Origin: an uncultured Prevotellaceae bacterium
GTDB lineage: Bacteria; Bacteroidota; Bacteroidia; Bacteroidales; Bacteroidaceae
DNA length: 64,000 nucleotides
NCBI GenBank assembly: GCA_900321965.1
Contig: ONYA01000004.1
Location: 22,972-86,971, forward strand
Direction: 5' to 3'
Within the stretch, counting starts at the first letter, position 1. Every line of letters starts with the position of its first letter. A program made the translations under genes and the position numbers. The notes under the pieces were generated by a model, which was not told the origin of the DNA, ran no database searches, and worked only from the letters and a program-made list of their open reading frames with translations. Below are positions 48,653 through 56,957 of this stretch, in pieces.

Positions 48653-50419
48653 ATGAAAAAGATATTTTTATTCGCAGCTACTGCTGCAATGTTGGCTGCA
48701 TGCTCAAGTGAGGAGCTGACGGGCGTAGAGTCTGCACAGCAGACCACTGCCGACAATGCCATCAATTTCAGCGTCTATACACCGCGCACCGTCACACGTG
48801 CTGGCGCTGCTGGAGACAATAATACTGCAGCCATTCAGACAAAAGGTTTCGGTATTCTGGCCTATTATACCGACGACGAGAAGTACGACAAGGAGAACTC
48901 TAAGCCCACCTTCATGTACAACACCAAGGTGACCAACTCTGGTAGCGGCTGGGTGTACAACCCCGTGATGTACTGGCCGAACGAGTTCGGTAACACAGCT
49001 ACGGCTGACTACATCGACTACGTTTCGTTCTTCGCATATGCTCCTTACATCGATGTCACTAACGAGACTGGTATCCCCACCGTCAAGGCTATCACTGATT
49101 ATGATGCTTTTGCTGCCGCTCTGGGTATCGTCTACACCAAGACGGTGACACCTTTGACAGCAATAACAAGAGCTGAGTTCGAGGCGCGATACAATGGCGG
49201 TCATGCATACGGAACCGACGCTGCTTATTATGATGCTGTTAAGGCTCAGACAGGTGCTGCTACTGTTACCAATGACACAGAGGCAGGGGCAGCTCTTCTC
49301 GCTGCTGGTCTTGTTAAGACTGAGACCATCACCGTTGACAACCTCGCCAAGTATCAGGCATACATCGGCGCTTCTGACGAGGCTGCTGCCAAGGCTGCTC
49401 TCGACAACATCAACAAGGAGCAGATCCAGGGTAAGAACATCACCTCTATCACGAAGAACAGCGCTCAGGGCGACCCCATCGTGAAGTACGTGGTTGATAC
49501 CGATCCTAAGACCTCTGTCGACCTCCTCTGGGGTGTCGCTGCAGATGATGCTGCAACGAAGTACGCCTCTATTATCAGCGGCTACAATCCTATCATCACA
49601 GGCAAGCCCTTCATTGATATGACCAAGCCCAAGAAGCCTGCTACTGACGAACTGAAATGGAACCTCCGTCACGCTCTGTCAAAGCTGAACGTCGATATTC
49701 AGTATGTTGCTGACAAGACAACACCTGCATCTACAGCTCCTCTTAATCCAGATGCCGCTTATACTGATGCTGCATCTGAGGAAATCAATGCTGACGAGAC
49801 TCGTATCTATGTCCGTTGGATTAAGATTGGTGGTTTCGTGGTAAAGGGTGCCCTGAACCTGAACAACAACATTGCCAACAAGGCTAACTGGCTTTCATAC
49901 GACGGTAACACCGCTCTGACCACTGAGACGGTAACATTCTTCGACGGTCGTAAGGACAGTAAGGAAGGTACTGAGAACGGTGAGGCCGCTAACGAGCAGC
50001 CCCAGGGTCTGAACCCCGTCATCGTCGAGAACTACAGCCTCGATCCTGCTGCCAAGACCGCCGGTGTCACCAAGGAACGTGTGAACCTCTTCGGCGTAGG
50101 TGCAGCTGCTAACGCTCCTATCTTCGTCATTCCTACTGGTGAGGACATCGACATCGAGATCTGCTACGACGTAGAGACCAAGGACGGCAACTTGACTACC
50201 TTCATCTCTGACGGTCTGACTCACGGTACTTCTATCGAGAACAAGATTCGCAAGACCAGTAAGGAGATCTTCAAGACTGCGACACCGGTTAAGATGGAAG
50301 ACAACAAGTTCTACACCATCCACATCATCCTCGGTATGACCAGCGTGAAGTTCGACGCTTCTGTCAACGAGTTCACCGCAATTCCTGGTGTTGACGTGAA
50401 CCTGCCGAGCAACGAGTAA
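48653..50419 (+). CDS. Mfa-like fimbrillin, second copy
   Basis: A 588-residue paralogue of the preceding gene, same family signals: lipobox Cys17 (LAACSSEE), TVTR/AG cleavage-like site at Arg49, PTFMYNTKVTNSG, YWPNEFGNT, and QIQGKNITSITKNSAQGDPIVKYVVDTDPKTSVDLLWGV. The region between about 150 and 240 is the most divergent and copy-specific. It probably arose by tandem duplication and could be the tip or a variant shaft subunit; I cannot say which. It is followed after 21 bp by a strong terminator. Confidence 0.87.
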   Translation: MKKIFLFAATAAMLAACSSEELTGVESAQQTTADNAINFSVYTPRTVTRAGAAGDNNTAAIQTKGFGILAYYTDDEKYDKENSKPTFMYNTKVTNSGSGWVYNPVMYWPNEFGNTATADYIDYVSFFAYAPYIDVTNETGIPTVKAITDYDAFAAALGIVYTKTVTPLTAITRAEFEARYNGGHAYGTDAAYYDAVKAQTGAATVTNDTEAGAALLAAGLVKTETITVDNLAKYQAYIGASDEAAAKAALDNINKEQIQGKNITSITKNSAQGDPIVKYVVDTDPKTSVDLLWGVAADDAATKYASIISGYNPIITGKPFIDMTKPKKPATDELKWNLRHALSKLNVDIQYVADKTTPASTAPLNPDAAYTDAASEEINADETRIYVRWIKIGGFVVKGALNLNNNIANKANWLSYDGNTALTTETVTFFDGRKDSKEGTENGEAANEQPQGLNPVIVENYSLDPAAKTAGVTKERVNLFGVGAAANAPIFVIPTGEDIDIEICYDVETKDGNLTTFISDGLTHGTSIENKIRKTSKEIFKTATPVKMEDNKFYTIHIILGMTSVKFDASVNEFTAIPGVDVNLPSNE

Positions 50420-50440
50420 TCTATCAATCCTCTATACAAG

Positions 50441-50476
50441 AGAAGCCGCCGCAAAAGGGCGGCGGCCTCTCTTTTT
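50441..50476 (+). terminator. intrinsic terminator after the second fimbrillin
   Basis: The stem GCCGCCGC/GCGGCGGC (50445-50452 with 50459-50466) is followed by CTCTCTTTTT. The following fimbrillin therefore needs a new start of transcription or read-through. Confidence 0.85.
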
Positions 50477-50545
50477 CAAAAACGAAAAAACAAAGCTGAA
50501 AAGCGCTCTTTGACATCGCTGGCACAGGAAAAAACAACGGAAAAC

Positions 50546-50576
50546 TTGCACGTTTCCCAGATTTTCCCTATCTTTG
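50546..50576 (+). promoter_or_regulatory. promoter for the 33-codon ORF
   Basis: CTTG at 50545-50548 and TATCTTTG at 50569-50576, 20 bp apart, as in the consensus. Confidence 0.65.
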
Positions 50577-50604
50577 CACCGTGAACGCAGAAAGGGAATA
50601 GAAA

Positions 50605-50706
50605 ATGAACACGATCATTGTTTATACCACGATTGCTGTATTGGCCGTGATTGCATACCTCGTGATACGCTATCAGGAGAGACGCGACCAACTATCAGAG
50701 TCATAA
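50605..50706 (+). CDS. 33-residue putative membrane peptide
   Basis: A short ORF (MNTIIVYTTIAVLAVIAYLV, then IRYQERRDQLSES) that is one hydrophobic segment followed by a basic/acidic tail, like many small membrane proteins. It lies 28 bp after a consensus promoter and is followed by a terminator at 50787-50823, so it forms its own transcription unit between fimbrillin genes two and three. There is no homologue I can name. That it is translated is inferred. Confidence 0.5.
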   Translation: MNTIIVYTTIAVLAVIAYLVIRYQERRDQLSES

Positions 50707-50742
50707 AGTTTCCTACACCAGACAATCCTGAACAAAAGTTGT

Positions 50743-50772
50743 TTTAGTTGTCTTAGTTGTCTTAGTTGTCGT
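50743..50772. repeat. ttagttgtc tandem repeat
   Basis: Three copies of a 9-bp unit, downstream of the 33-codon ORF. Confidence 0.8.
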
Positions 50773-50786
50773 TAAGAAATCCTGTA

Positions 50787-50823
50787 CAGCAACCTCGGCC
50801 CGAAAGGCCAAGGCTGCTTTTTC
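50787..50823 (+). terminator. terminator after the 33-codon ORF
   Basis: A stem built of CAGC...GCTG and CGGCC...GGCC parts with one mismatch, followed by six T residues. Confidence 0.65.
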
Positions 50824-50996
50824 TGTGCCAACAACATAATTGTCAATAGTTAATTATCAATTATCCATTGTCAATTATCCATTAGAAAAGGTCCTGTCCC
50901 CTGCCCTGCCGCAAGGCAAAATGAGGGAGAAAAGAATGCTGCCAACGAAAGGCGGCCCCAAAAGATGAAATAAAAAATAACAAAATATATAAACGT
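50824..50996. other. intergenic leader before the third fimbrillin
   Basis: Contains a degenerate heptamer array (tcaatta/ttatcca, about 50836-50884) and a purine-rich stretch. No TAnnTTTG box before 50997 could be found. Confidence 0.5.
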
Positions 50997-52349
50997 ATGA
51001 AGAAATACTTAACATTACTTGCTGGCGCCATGTTCCTCACGGCATGCTACAATGATGCAGAAGACATCGCCGGCAAAGACGGCTACCAGCCGTCGACAGA
51101 CGCCATCGCCTTCGAAGTCAACGAAGACGGAGTGGAGAACGCAACACGTGCCAGCGGTGCCATTTTCAGTAATGACGAGCTGCAGACAAAAGAAATCGGT
51201 GTCTTCGCTTCCTACACAGGCAAGCTGAAGTACGAGAACGTCACGGTAATGCCCGACTTCATGTACAACCAGAAGCTCGCTTACGACGGTACCGCCACCG
51301 CATGGACATACGCGCCCTTGAAGTACTGGCCCAACGGCCTGGCTGAGACGCCCGAATACCTCAGCTTCTTCGCTTACGCTCCCTACGAGGCTGCCCCTGC
51401 AGAAGACAAGTGCATCACCGACATCAGCGACAATAACCTTCAGGGCGACCCCTGGGTGAACTATCGCTTAGCTTCGAAGCCCTGGGACGTTTGGGACTAT
51501 AGCGATCCCCTTCCTGCCAACTGGGCAAAGACAGAAGATGCCAACCAGATTGACCTGCTCTACGCAACAAAACAGATAGGCGATGCCGCTCCCTACACCT
51601 ACAAACCCTGGACTGACGTCAGCAAATATAATGATAACGGTACTATTGGTATCGGCACCACTGACAAGGTGAAGTTCACGATGAAGCACGCGCTTGCCAG
51701 CATCGGCAACGAGATTACCATCAGAACGAGTGGTGAGCTGAACGGTCTGATTAAGAACTATTCCGAGATTATCGTCGAGGGTATCAAGATTGAATACAAG
51801 AACTTGACCACCAAGGCTCGTCTCATCCTGAACAGCGCCGACGGCTCTGCCAACTGGAAAGAGATCATCAGCGGTGAGTTGACAACCACCCGTACCTATC
51901 TAAATATGTTCAAGCCTGCTAATCAGCTGACGTTCGACGGTACACCCAGTACTGACGCGAGCATCGCCCCCAATTCTGATCCTAAGCATATCCACTACCT
52001 GAATGCAGCAGCAGCTGACGGTGTTCCCGCTGCAGAAAGCATCGAGGGTGACGGTATGTTCTACATCCCCCTGCAGATTGCTGGTACGCCGAAGGCTACA
52101 GCTACCGTGACGCTTTACTACCGCGTACACATCCTCGGCCCTGACATCTACAAACCGGCAACAGGAACTGCCCCCGCAGAGGCCACTGCTACCTTCGATC
52201 TCGTAAAGGCTCCGCTCGTCATCGATGATATGGCAGGCAAGAAGCAGGGCATCGCCCTCACTCTCGGTAAGGACTACGACCTGATGCACGAAGTATGGAC
52301 ACTCGGCGGCACCGCCACTGAGCCCTCTTACAGCCGTATCAATAAATAA
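50997..52349 (+). CDS. Mfa-like fimbrillin, third copy
   Basis: A 450-residue fimbrillin: lipobox Cys17 (FLTACYND), processing-like site NATR/AS at Arg51, and the family tracts PDFMYNQKLAYDG, YWPNGLAETPEYLSFFAYAPYE, VKFTMKHALASIGNEITI, and IEYKNLTTKARLILNS. It is shorter and less similar than the first two. The upstream spacer holds the 33-codon ORF unit, so it belongs to a different transcript from fimbrillins one and two or relies on read-through. The T9SS cargo gene follows after 24 bp. Confidence 0.85.
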   Translation: MKKYLTLLAGAMFLTACYNDAEDIAGKDGYQPSTDAIAFEVNEDGVENATRASGAIFSNDELQTKEIGVFASYTGKLKYENVTVMPDFMYNQKLAYDGTATAWTYAPLKYWPNGLAETPEYLSFFAYAPYEAAPAEDKCITDISDNNLQGDPWVNYRLASKPWDVWDYSDPLPANWAKTEDANQIDLLYATKQIGDAAPYTYKPWTDVSKYNDNGTIGIGTTDKVKFTMKHALASIGNEITIRTSGELNGLIKNYSEIIVEGIKIEYKNLTTKARLILNSADGSANWKEIISGELTTTRTYLNMFKPANQLTFDGTPSTDASIAPNSDPKHIHYLNAAAADGVPAAESIEGDGMFYIPLQIAGTPKATATVTLYYRVHILGPDIYKPATGTAPAEATATFDLVKAPLVIDDMAGKKQGIALTLGKDYDLMHEVWTLGGTATEPSYSRINK

Positions 52350-52373
52350 CTTAGAAAATAGGAGAAATAAGAT

Positions 52374-55235
52374 ATGAAAAAGACAATCATAACACTACTT
52401 TGTCTGCTGTCGTTCGGCGTCAGCACTTCATGGGCAGGTAAATTCTATATCAACGATTTGGCAGACCTCGTGATGTTCCGCGACTATGTCTATAGCGGCG
52501 AGAAGGACTACGAAGGTGATACCATCTACGTTAATACCGATATCGACGCCAGCTCTACCGTATGGGCATACGGTATTGGACTGTTGCAGGACCCTACGGA
52601 CGACGAGGTTCCTACTGACGACAGTTCTCTTAATCCCTTCAAGGGTGTCTTCGACGGTCAGGGCTACACCATCAAGGGCCTGAAGATTATCACAACGAAT
52701 AGGCAACAGACAGCTTTCTTTAATTGCATCAAGGGCGCTACCATCAAGAACGTAAACCTCGAAGACTGTACGTTCTCAGGTAAGGGACACCGCGTAGCAG
52801 CTTTAGTTGCCCGCGTATTCCCAACAGTCAACGGTGCCGATGCTGATGATAACAAAATCCTGAATTGTAACATCAAGAATTGTACAATTCTATGTGATCC
52901 GGATCTTACGGGTGGACATACGTTGAAAGAAGAAGAAGACTTCAGTATCATTGGTGGTATTGCTGGCACTGTGTCGGGAACAACCATCGAGGGTTGTGCT
53001 GTGATTGACTGTAATATTAACGGTACTACCAGAGGAGGAAGCGGTACAGGAAGCGATGAACGCTATTGTGACTGTGCCGGCGGTATTGTTGCACGTGTTA
53101 GCGGCAAATGTTCGATCAAGAACAACACGGTGTTTGGCAATACAGAAATTCACGGCAAAGCTAAGGGCGTAGGTGCCATCGTTGGTAAAGAAGGCGAGAA
53201 TCCTGATGTGGCATACGCAAATAACACATTCGATCAAAATGTGAATGTGTATTATTATAATGTATCTTCATCCGAATGGATTAAGGTTACGAAAAACAAG
53301 AGCTATAATGTGAGTGATAATAGTGAATACAGCACCAACACATTCCGCGGATTTAACCTGCCTGATTATTTATCATCTACTCCTACTGACGAAAAGGCTG
53401 GCATCACACAGGCTACTAACGACATATCCAGTGCTACTATCTATTTAGAAGTAACAGAAAGTTCTGGAACTAAAGAGCAGAGATATGCTACCTATACAGG
53501 GAGTGCTATCACTCCTGCTGTGAAAGTCAAACTGGGTGGATCAGATTTGGATGCAGCCAACTATTCAATAACCTACGACGAACTGGTTGAGCCAGGTATC
53601 TACCCCTACGGTGTAAAGATTACAGGTAAAGGGTCGTACTATGGTTATGTCTATGCTGACTTCACCGTCTGCAAGTCTATAGATCCCAACAAGAGTGTGA
53701 CAGCCGCACAAATCACTACTGACCCAGCTACCCCCAATGCCACGGACTTACTGCCCGCACGTACCTATACGGGTTCTGCACTGCCTTCAGCCTTCACTGT
53801 CTATGATTTCGGCGAAGAGCTGGTACAGGGTGTTGACTACAAGCTGTGGTATAAACCAGACGGCGCCAGCGATTATTCATTAGTTGCTCCTACCGGTAGC
53901 GAAACCGCTGTGACGAAAGTAACAGTCAAAATCGAAGGTCTTGGCATCTACTCAGAAGAGTTCCTGAGAGATTATTACATCGTACCGGTCACGATGACAG
54001 ACGCAACAGCAAGTGCAGATACCAAGATTCAGTATGGTCTCGTCGACAAGACAAACACCGTGACTGTCAAGGGCTACACAGGCACTGATGCCGGCACTGA
54101 TATCACCGTGCCTTTGACGATGACTCCGGAAAATGGCCCAGTCTTCAACGTAGTGGGTGTCGATGCACTGAACACAACTTACATCAACAGCGTAACACTG
54201 CCTTATTCTATCACCGACATCAAGGATGGTGCTTTCAACGGCGCAACAAACCTGCACTGGATTGATGTCTCACAAGCTACGGGCTTCGTACCGTCAACCC
54301 TGAGCCGTACGGCTACAGCTGCTCCGTTCTATGGTGTCAACAAGCGCGCACTCATCTTCCTCAACGGTACAATCGTAGAAGGCGAGAACTACGTCTATAA
54401 TGTAGGTAGTGCCTATCAGTGCGACGTACTGAAGATTTACGACGACACTGAGGGCAATCAGCAGGGCTTCGAAGGTGATGACGACGCAGCGAAACTCTTC
54501 AATGCGAAGTGGGGCTTCCAAAACCCGATTCCGTTCACTGCCAATACAGTCACGAACACGCGTAAGCTGAATGCTACTGTCAGTGGCAAGCAGCAGGGTT
54601 ACACCATCAGTCTGCCTTACGAGATGCCTCAGTCAAGTAAGTTCAAGGCTTACCAATTGTCTTACTCAAAGGGAGCAACGACCATTGGTTCAGAGAACTT
54701 TGATCCTGTCGTAGGCTTTGAAGAGTATACAACCAACCCCATCCCGGCTAAAGCTCAATTATTGATCATTCCTTCCGAAAGCGGACAGATCTTAAGCACA
54801 ACTGACGCTAAGGTTGCCCAAACTTACGACAAGGCGTTGACGACTCCGAGTAAATACATAAATTATACGTCTGTTATTACATCCAGTGCAAAATCTGGAG
54901 AGCAGAAGTTCGATATGCTTGGCACGATGGAGTATCTTACAGGTACTACAGATATGTACATCATGCAGAAGGACAACGTGTGGAATAAGTGTACAGCCAC
55001 AGATTATCCTGGACCATGTGTCCTGCCGATGCGTGCATACATCAAGGCCACTGCATCACCCGCACGTCTCTACACTGTCTTCACCAACGCCGACGGCAGC
55101 ACGACAGCTATCGAGGGTCTGCAGATTGACGCCAACGACAAGGCCGAGGTCTACGACCTGCAGGGCCGCAAGGTTGCAGCTCCGCAGCGTAACGGTCTCT
55201 ACATCGTCAACGGTAAGAAGGTAGTCATGAAGTAA
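52374..55235 (+). CDS. secreted beta-helix protein with T9SS sorting tail
   Basis: A 953-residue surface protein with signal peptide (about 1-21, TSWAGKF). Residues about 25-290 are strand-rich with GLUG-like/pectate-lyase-type turns (GVFDGQGYTIKGLKIITTNRQQTAFFNCIKGATIKNVNLEDCTFSG). The middle contains Ig-like strands (ARTYTGSALPSAFTVYDFGEELVQG). The last 90 residues end in EVYDLQGRKVAAPQRNGLYIVNGKKVVMK, the GxY-type C-terminal domain that targets cargo to the type IX secretion system. Downstream, a homologous 3' fragment occurs at 56172-56657. Probably transcribed with the third fimbrillin (24-bp gap). Confidence 0.8.
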   Translation: MKKTIITLLCLLSFGVSTSWAGKFYINDLADLVMFRDYVYSGEKDYEGDTIYVNTDIDASSTVWAYGIGLLQDPTDDEVPTDDSSLNPFKGVFDGQGYTIKGLKIITTNRQQTAFFNCIKGATIKNVNLEDCTFSGKGHRVAALVARVFPTVNGADADDNKILNCNIKNCTILCDPDLTGGHTLKEEEDFSIIGGIAGTVSGTTIEGCAVIDCNINGTTRGGSGTGSDERYCDCAGGIVARVSGKCSIKNNTVFGNTEIHGKAKGVGAIVGKEGENPDVAYANNTFDQNVNVYYYNVSSSEWIKVTKNKSYNVSDNSEYSTNTFRGFNLPDYLSSTPTDEKAGITQATNDISSATIYLEVTESSGTKEQRYATYTGSAITPAVKVKLGGSDLDAANYSITYDELVEPGIYPYGVKITGKGSYYGYVYADFTVCKSIDPNKSVTAAQITTDPATPNATDLLPARTYTGSALPSAFTVYDFGEELVQGVDYKLWYKPDGASDYSLVAPTGSETAVTKVTVKIEGLGIYSEEFLRDYYIVPVTMTDATASADTKIQYGLVDKTNTVTVKGYTGTDAGTDITVPLTMTPENGPVFNVVGVDALNTTYINSVTLPYSITDIKDGAFNGATNLHWIDVSQATGFVPSTLSRTATAAPFYGVNKRALIFLNGTIVEGENYVYNVGSAYQCDVLKIYDDTEGNQQGFEGDDDAAKLFNAKWGFQNPIPFTANTVTNTRKLNATVSGKQQGYTISLPYEMPQSSKFKAYQLSYSKGATTIGSENFDPVVGFEEYTTNPIPAKAQLLIIPSESGQILSTTDAKVAQTYDKALTTPSKYINYTSVITSSAKSGEQKFDMLGTMEYLTGTTDMYIMQKDNVWNKCTATDYPGPCVLPMRAYIKATASPARLYTVFTNADGSTTAIEGLQIDANDKAEVYDLQGRKVAAPQRNGLYIVNGKKVVMK

Positions 55236-55260
55236 TTCCACTTCCACACTATAAACAAAA

Positions 55261-55291
55261 ACGGCAGGCCCCACAGCCTGCCGTTTTTTTT
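55261..55291 (+). terminator. intrinsic terminator after the T9SS cargo gene
   Basis: The ACGGCAGGC/GCCTGCCGT 9-bp stem is followed by eight T residues. A near-copy occurs at 56685-56716 after the 3' remnant. Confidence 0.95.
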
Positions 55292-55340
55292 GTTTGTGCT
55301 GCAGACTCCAGAACTCTAGAACTCCAGAATCAAAAATAAA

Positions 55341-55372
55341 TTTGGAAGTTTCAATAGAAATCACTATCTTTG
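55341..55372 (+). promoter_or_regulatory. promoter of the MntA-HepT module
   Basis: -33 TTTG at 55341-55344 and TATCTTTG at 55365-55372, 20 bp apart. The sequence from 55338 to 55383 closely matches 56724-56769. Confidence 0.85.
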
Positions 55373-55395
55373 CAGCGAGAATATAGTTGAATGGT

Positions 55396-55689
55396 ATGTC
55401 AAGAAAAGAATGTATAGAGGTTCTGAACGCTTGCAGGAGCATCTTGCAAGACAAATATGGCATCCTGTCACTCCGACTTTTCGGATCAACAGCCAGAGAT
55501 GAACAAAACAGTGATAGTGATGTAGACTTGTTTGTAGAAACGCAAACACCCAACCCATTTTTACTGATGGAGGCAAGGGACTTTCTGGAAGCATCAACAG
55601 GACGGTCTGTTGATATTGTCCGCAATCATCGTAATCTCAACCCAAGACTAAAAAAACGCATTGAAAGAGATGGAATCACTGTCTTCTGA
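55396..55689 (+). CDS. MntA-like nucleotidyltransferase antitoxin
   Basis: A 97-residue minimal nucleotidyltransferase (from the ATG at 55396; a TTG nine bases earlier is in frame). The motif GSX10DXD is exact: Gly30-Ser31 then Asp42-x-Asp44 in LRLFGSTARDEQNSDSDVDLFVE. It is of the MntA (type VII toxin-antitoxin) kind, whose antitoxin modifies the HEPN toxin with AMP. The 20-bp overlap with the following HepT gene supports a single operon. I infer the antitoxin role from family and context. Confidence 0.85.
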   Translation: MSRKECIEVLNACRSILQDKYGILSLRLFGSTARDEQNSDSDVDLFVETQTPNPFLLMEARDFLEASTGRSVDIVRNHRNLNPRLKKRIERDGITVF

Positions 55690-56059
55690 ACATAAGGAAT
55701 TAGCACTTGATATTCTCTACGACATACAGACTGCCATAGAGAGATTACGCGAAAGGACAAGACGCATACACGATGTGGATGATTTCCTCGGTTCACCAGA
55801 AGGAATGATTCTATTAGACGCTACATGTATGTTACTGATTGCTATTGGGGAAAGTTTGAAAAACCTGGATAAAGTGACAGAAGGAAAACTGTTAGAAACC
55901 TATCCATCAATTCCTTGGAAACAAGTAAAGGGGATAAGAGACATCATCTCACACCATTACTTCGATGTTGACCCAGCACAAGTCCTGTGGATTGTAACCA
56001 ATGAGGTCAATCCTTTGGAAAAAGCAATCAATCATTTTATTAATTTGCTTAACGAATAA
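55670..56059 (+). CDS. HepT-like HEPN-domain toxin (DUF86)
   Basis: A 129-residue all-helical HEPN protein. The RNase motif RX4HXY is exact: Arg90, His95 and Tyr97 in IRDIISHHYFDVD. HepT-type proteins cut RNA and are neutralised by MntA-catalysed AMPylation on the RX4HXY tyrosine. The start is the ATG at 55670, inside the mntA 3' end. A longer TTG start (55661) is less likely. It is followed by a 110-bp segment of unknown origin that joins the T9SS 3' remnant. Confidence 0.85.
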   Translation: MESLSSEHKELALDILYDIQTAIERLRERTRRIHDVDDFLGSPEGMILLDATCMLLIAIGESLKNLDKVTEGKLLETYPSIPWKQVKGIRDIISHHYFDVDPAQVLWIVTNEVNPLEKAINHFINLLNE

Positions 56060-56171
56060 AGAAGTCTCATTGGCCTCCCATACCCCTCTGTAGTCATTGT
56101 GACGAGATAGATGCACCGTGAGGCATAGTCGTGGGGGTGCCACGGGGTGGCAGCATAGAGATTCGGTTATC
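56060..56171. other. junction segment of unknown origin
   Basis: About 110 bp between hepT and the remnant. It matches neither neighbour; no target-site duplication or insertion-sequence end could be recognised by eye. Confidence 0.5.
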
Positions 56172-56657
56172 GCATGCGCCAGCGGTCAGTGCCTCAGCAC
56201 CACCAATGCTACCGTCAGCCAGACTGTCAAGTACGAATCAGGAGAATGGAAATACGAAGCCTGCACTGCAGATCCCGCTTCTTCATCTGCTGTAAGCGGA
56301 CAGAGTCTTTACAAGCTTACAGGCTCGATGCAGTATAAGGAAGGTGTCGCTGCAGAGGGTAAGTATATTATGCAGGGCAACAACGTATGGGGTCAGATTG
56401 CTGCTGGTGCAGGCTATTCGGAAACAGATCCCTCCTGCATCCTGCCGATGCGTGCTTACATCGAGACTAACGGTACTGCTACCGCACGTCTGTTCTCTAC
56501 CTTCAACAATGCTGACGGTTCAACGACAGTCGTCAAGGGTCTGCAGATTGACGCCAACGACAAGGCCGAGGTCTACGACCTGCAGGGCCGCAAGGTCAGC
56601 GCTCCGCAGCGTAACGGTCTCTACATCGTCAACGGTAAGAAGGTTGTCATGAAGTAA
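56172..56657 (+). pseudogene. 3' remnant of a paralogue of the T9SS cargo gene
   Basis: The reading frame from about 56172 aligns with the last 155 or so residues of the 953-residue protein (SGQxLSTT.A.V.QT, YIMQ.DNVW, LPMRAYI, ARL.T.F.NADGSTT) and is almost identical over the final 125 bp (GLQIDANDKAEVYDLQGRKV, then the tail to KKVVMK). It has no signal peptide; the annotated frame begins in unrelated DNA at 56118. The homology ends at about 56165, in a segment with a small inverted repeat (tgccac/gtggca, 56137-56151). Remains of a second cargo gene, cut off next to the MntA-HepT module. Confidence 0.82.
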
Positions 56658-56684
56658 TCAACACTTCCATACCATAACAAAAAA

Positions 56685-56716
56685 ACGGCGGGCCGTGTGG
56701 CCTGCCGTTTTTTTTG
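56685..56716 (+). terminator. intrinsic terminator after the remnant
   Basis: A 10-bp stem with one G-U, followed by eight or nine T residues. Its stem and flanks are near-copies of the terminator at 55261-55291. Confidence 0.9.
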
Positions 56717-56726
56717 CGCAACAAAA

Positions 56727-56758
56727 TTTGGTAGTTAAAATATTAATGCTTATCTTTG
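56727..56758 (+). promoter_or_regulatory. promoter of the small-protein/GNAT module
   Basis: -33 TTTG at 56727-56730 and TATCTTTG at 56751-56758, again 20 bp apart. Similar to the MntA promoter from the -33 box through gcgagaat. Confidence 0.85.
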
Positions 56759-56792
56759 CAAGCGAGAATCGAAATATCAGACAATTATCATT

Positions 56793-56954
56793 ATGGCAAG
56801 ACCGATTAAAGAAACACCTATCCTATATGGTGAGGAGGCACGGCGATTTGAAATGCAGATGCTTAATCCTAAACCTATTTCACGTGAAAGGGAGGAGAGC
56901 ATCCGGCGTGACTACGAATTCATGCGTGACAGATGTGTCAACTGTTCCTTCTAA
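56793..56954 (+). CDS. 53-residue putative antitoxin of the GNAT module
   Basis: A small ORF, MARPIKETPILYGEEARRFE, then MQMLNPKPISREREESIRRDYEFMRDRCVNCSF. It is highly charged and predicted helical from about residue 12. It is not the RHH/DUF1778 fold of the known TacA antitoxins. The stop at 56952-56954 lies three bases before the GNAT ATG. The location suggests an antitoxin, but the sequence is of a family I do not recognise as such. It may also be a regulator or a substrate-adaptor for the acetyltransferase. Confidence 0.6.
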   Translation: MARPIKETPILYGEEARRFEMQMLNPKPISREREESIRRDYEFMRDRCVNCSF

Positions 56955-56957
56955 TAA

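Noticed and set aside
56060-56171. Insertion sequence end
   Set aside because: No terminal inverted repeat pair, target duplication or transposase fragment could be seen.
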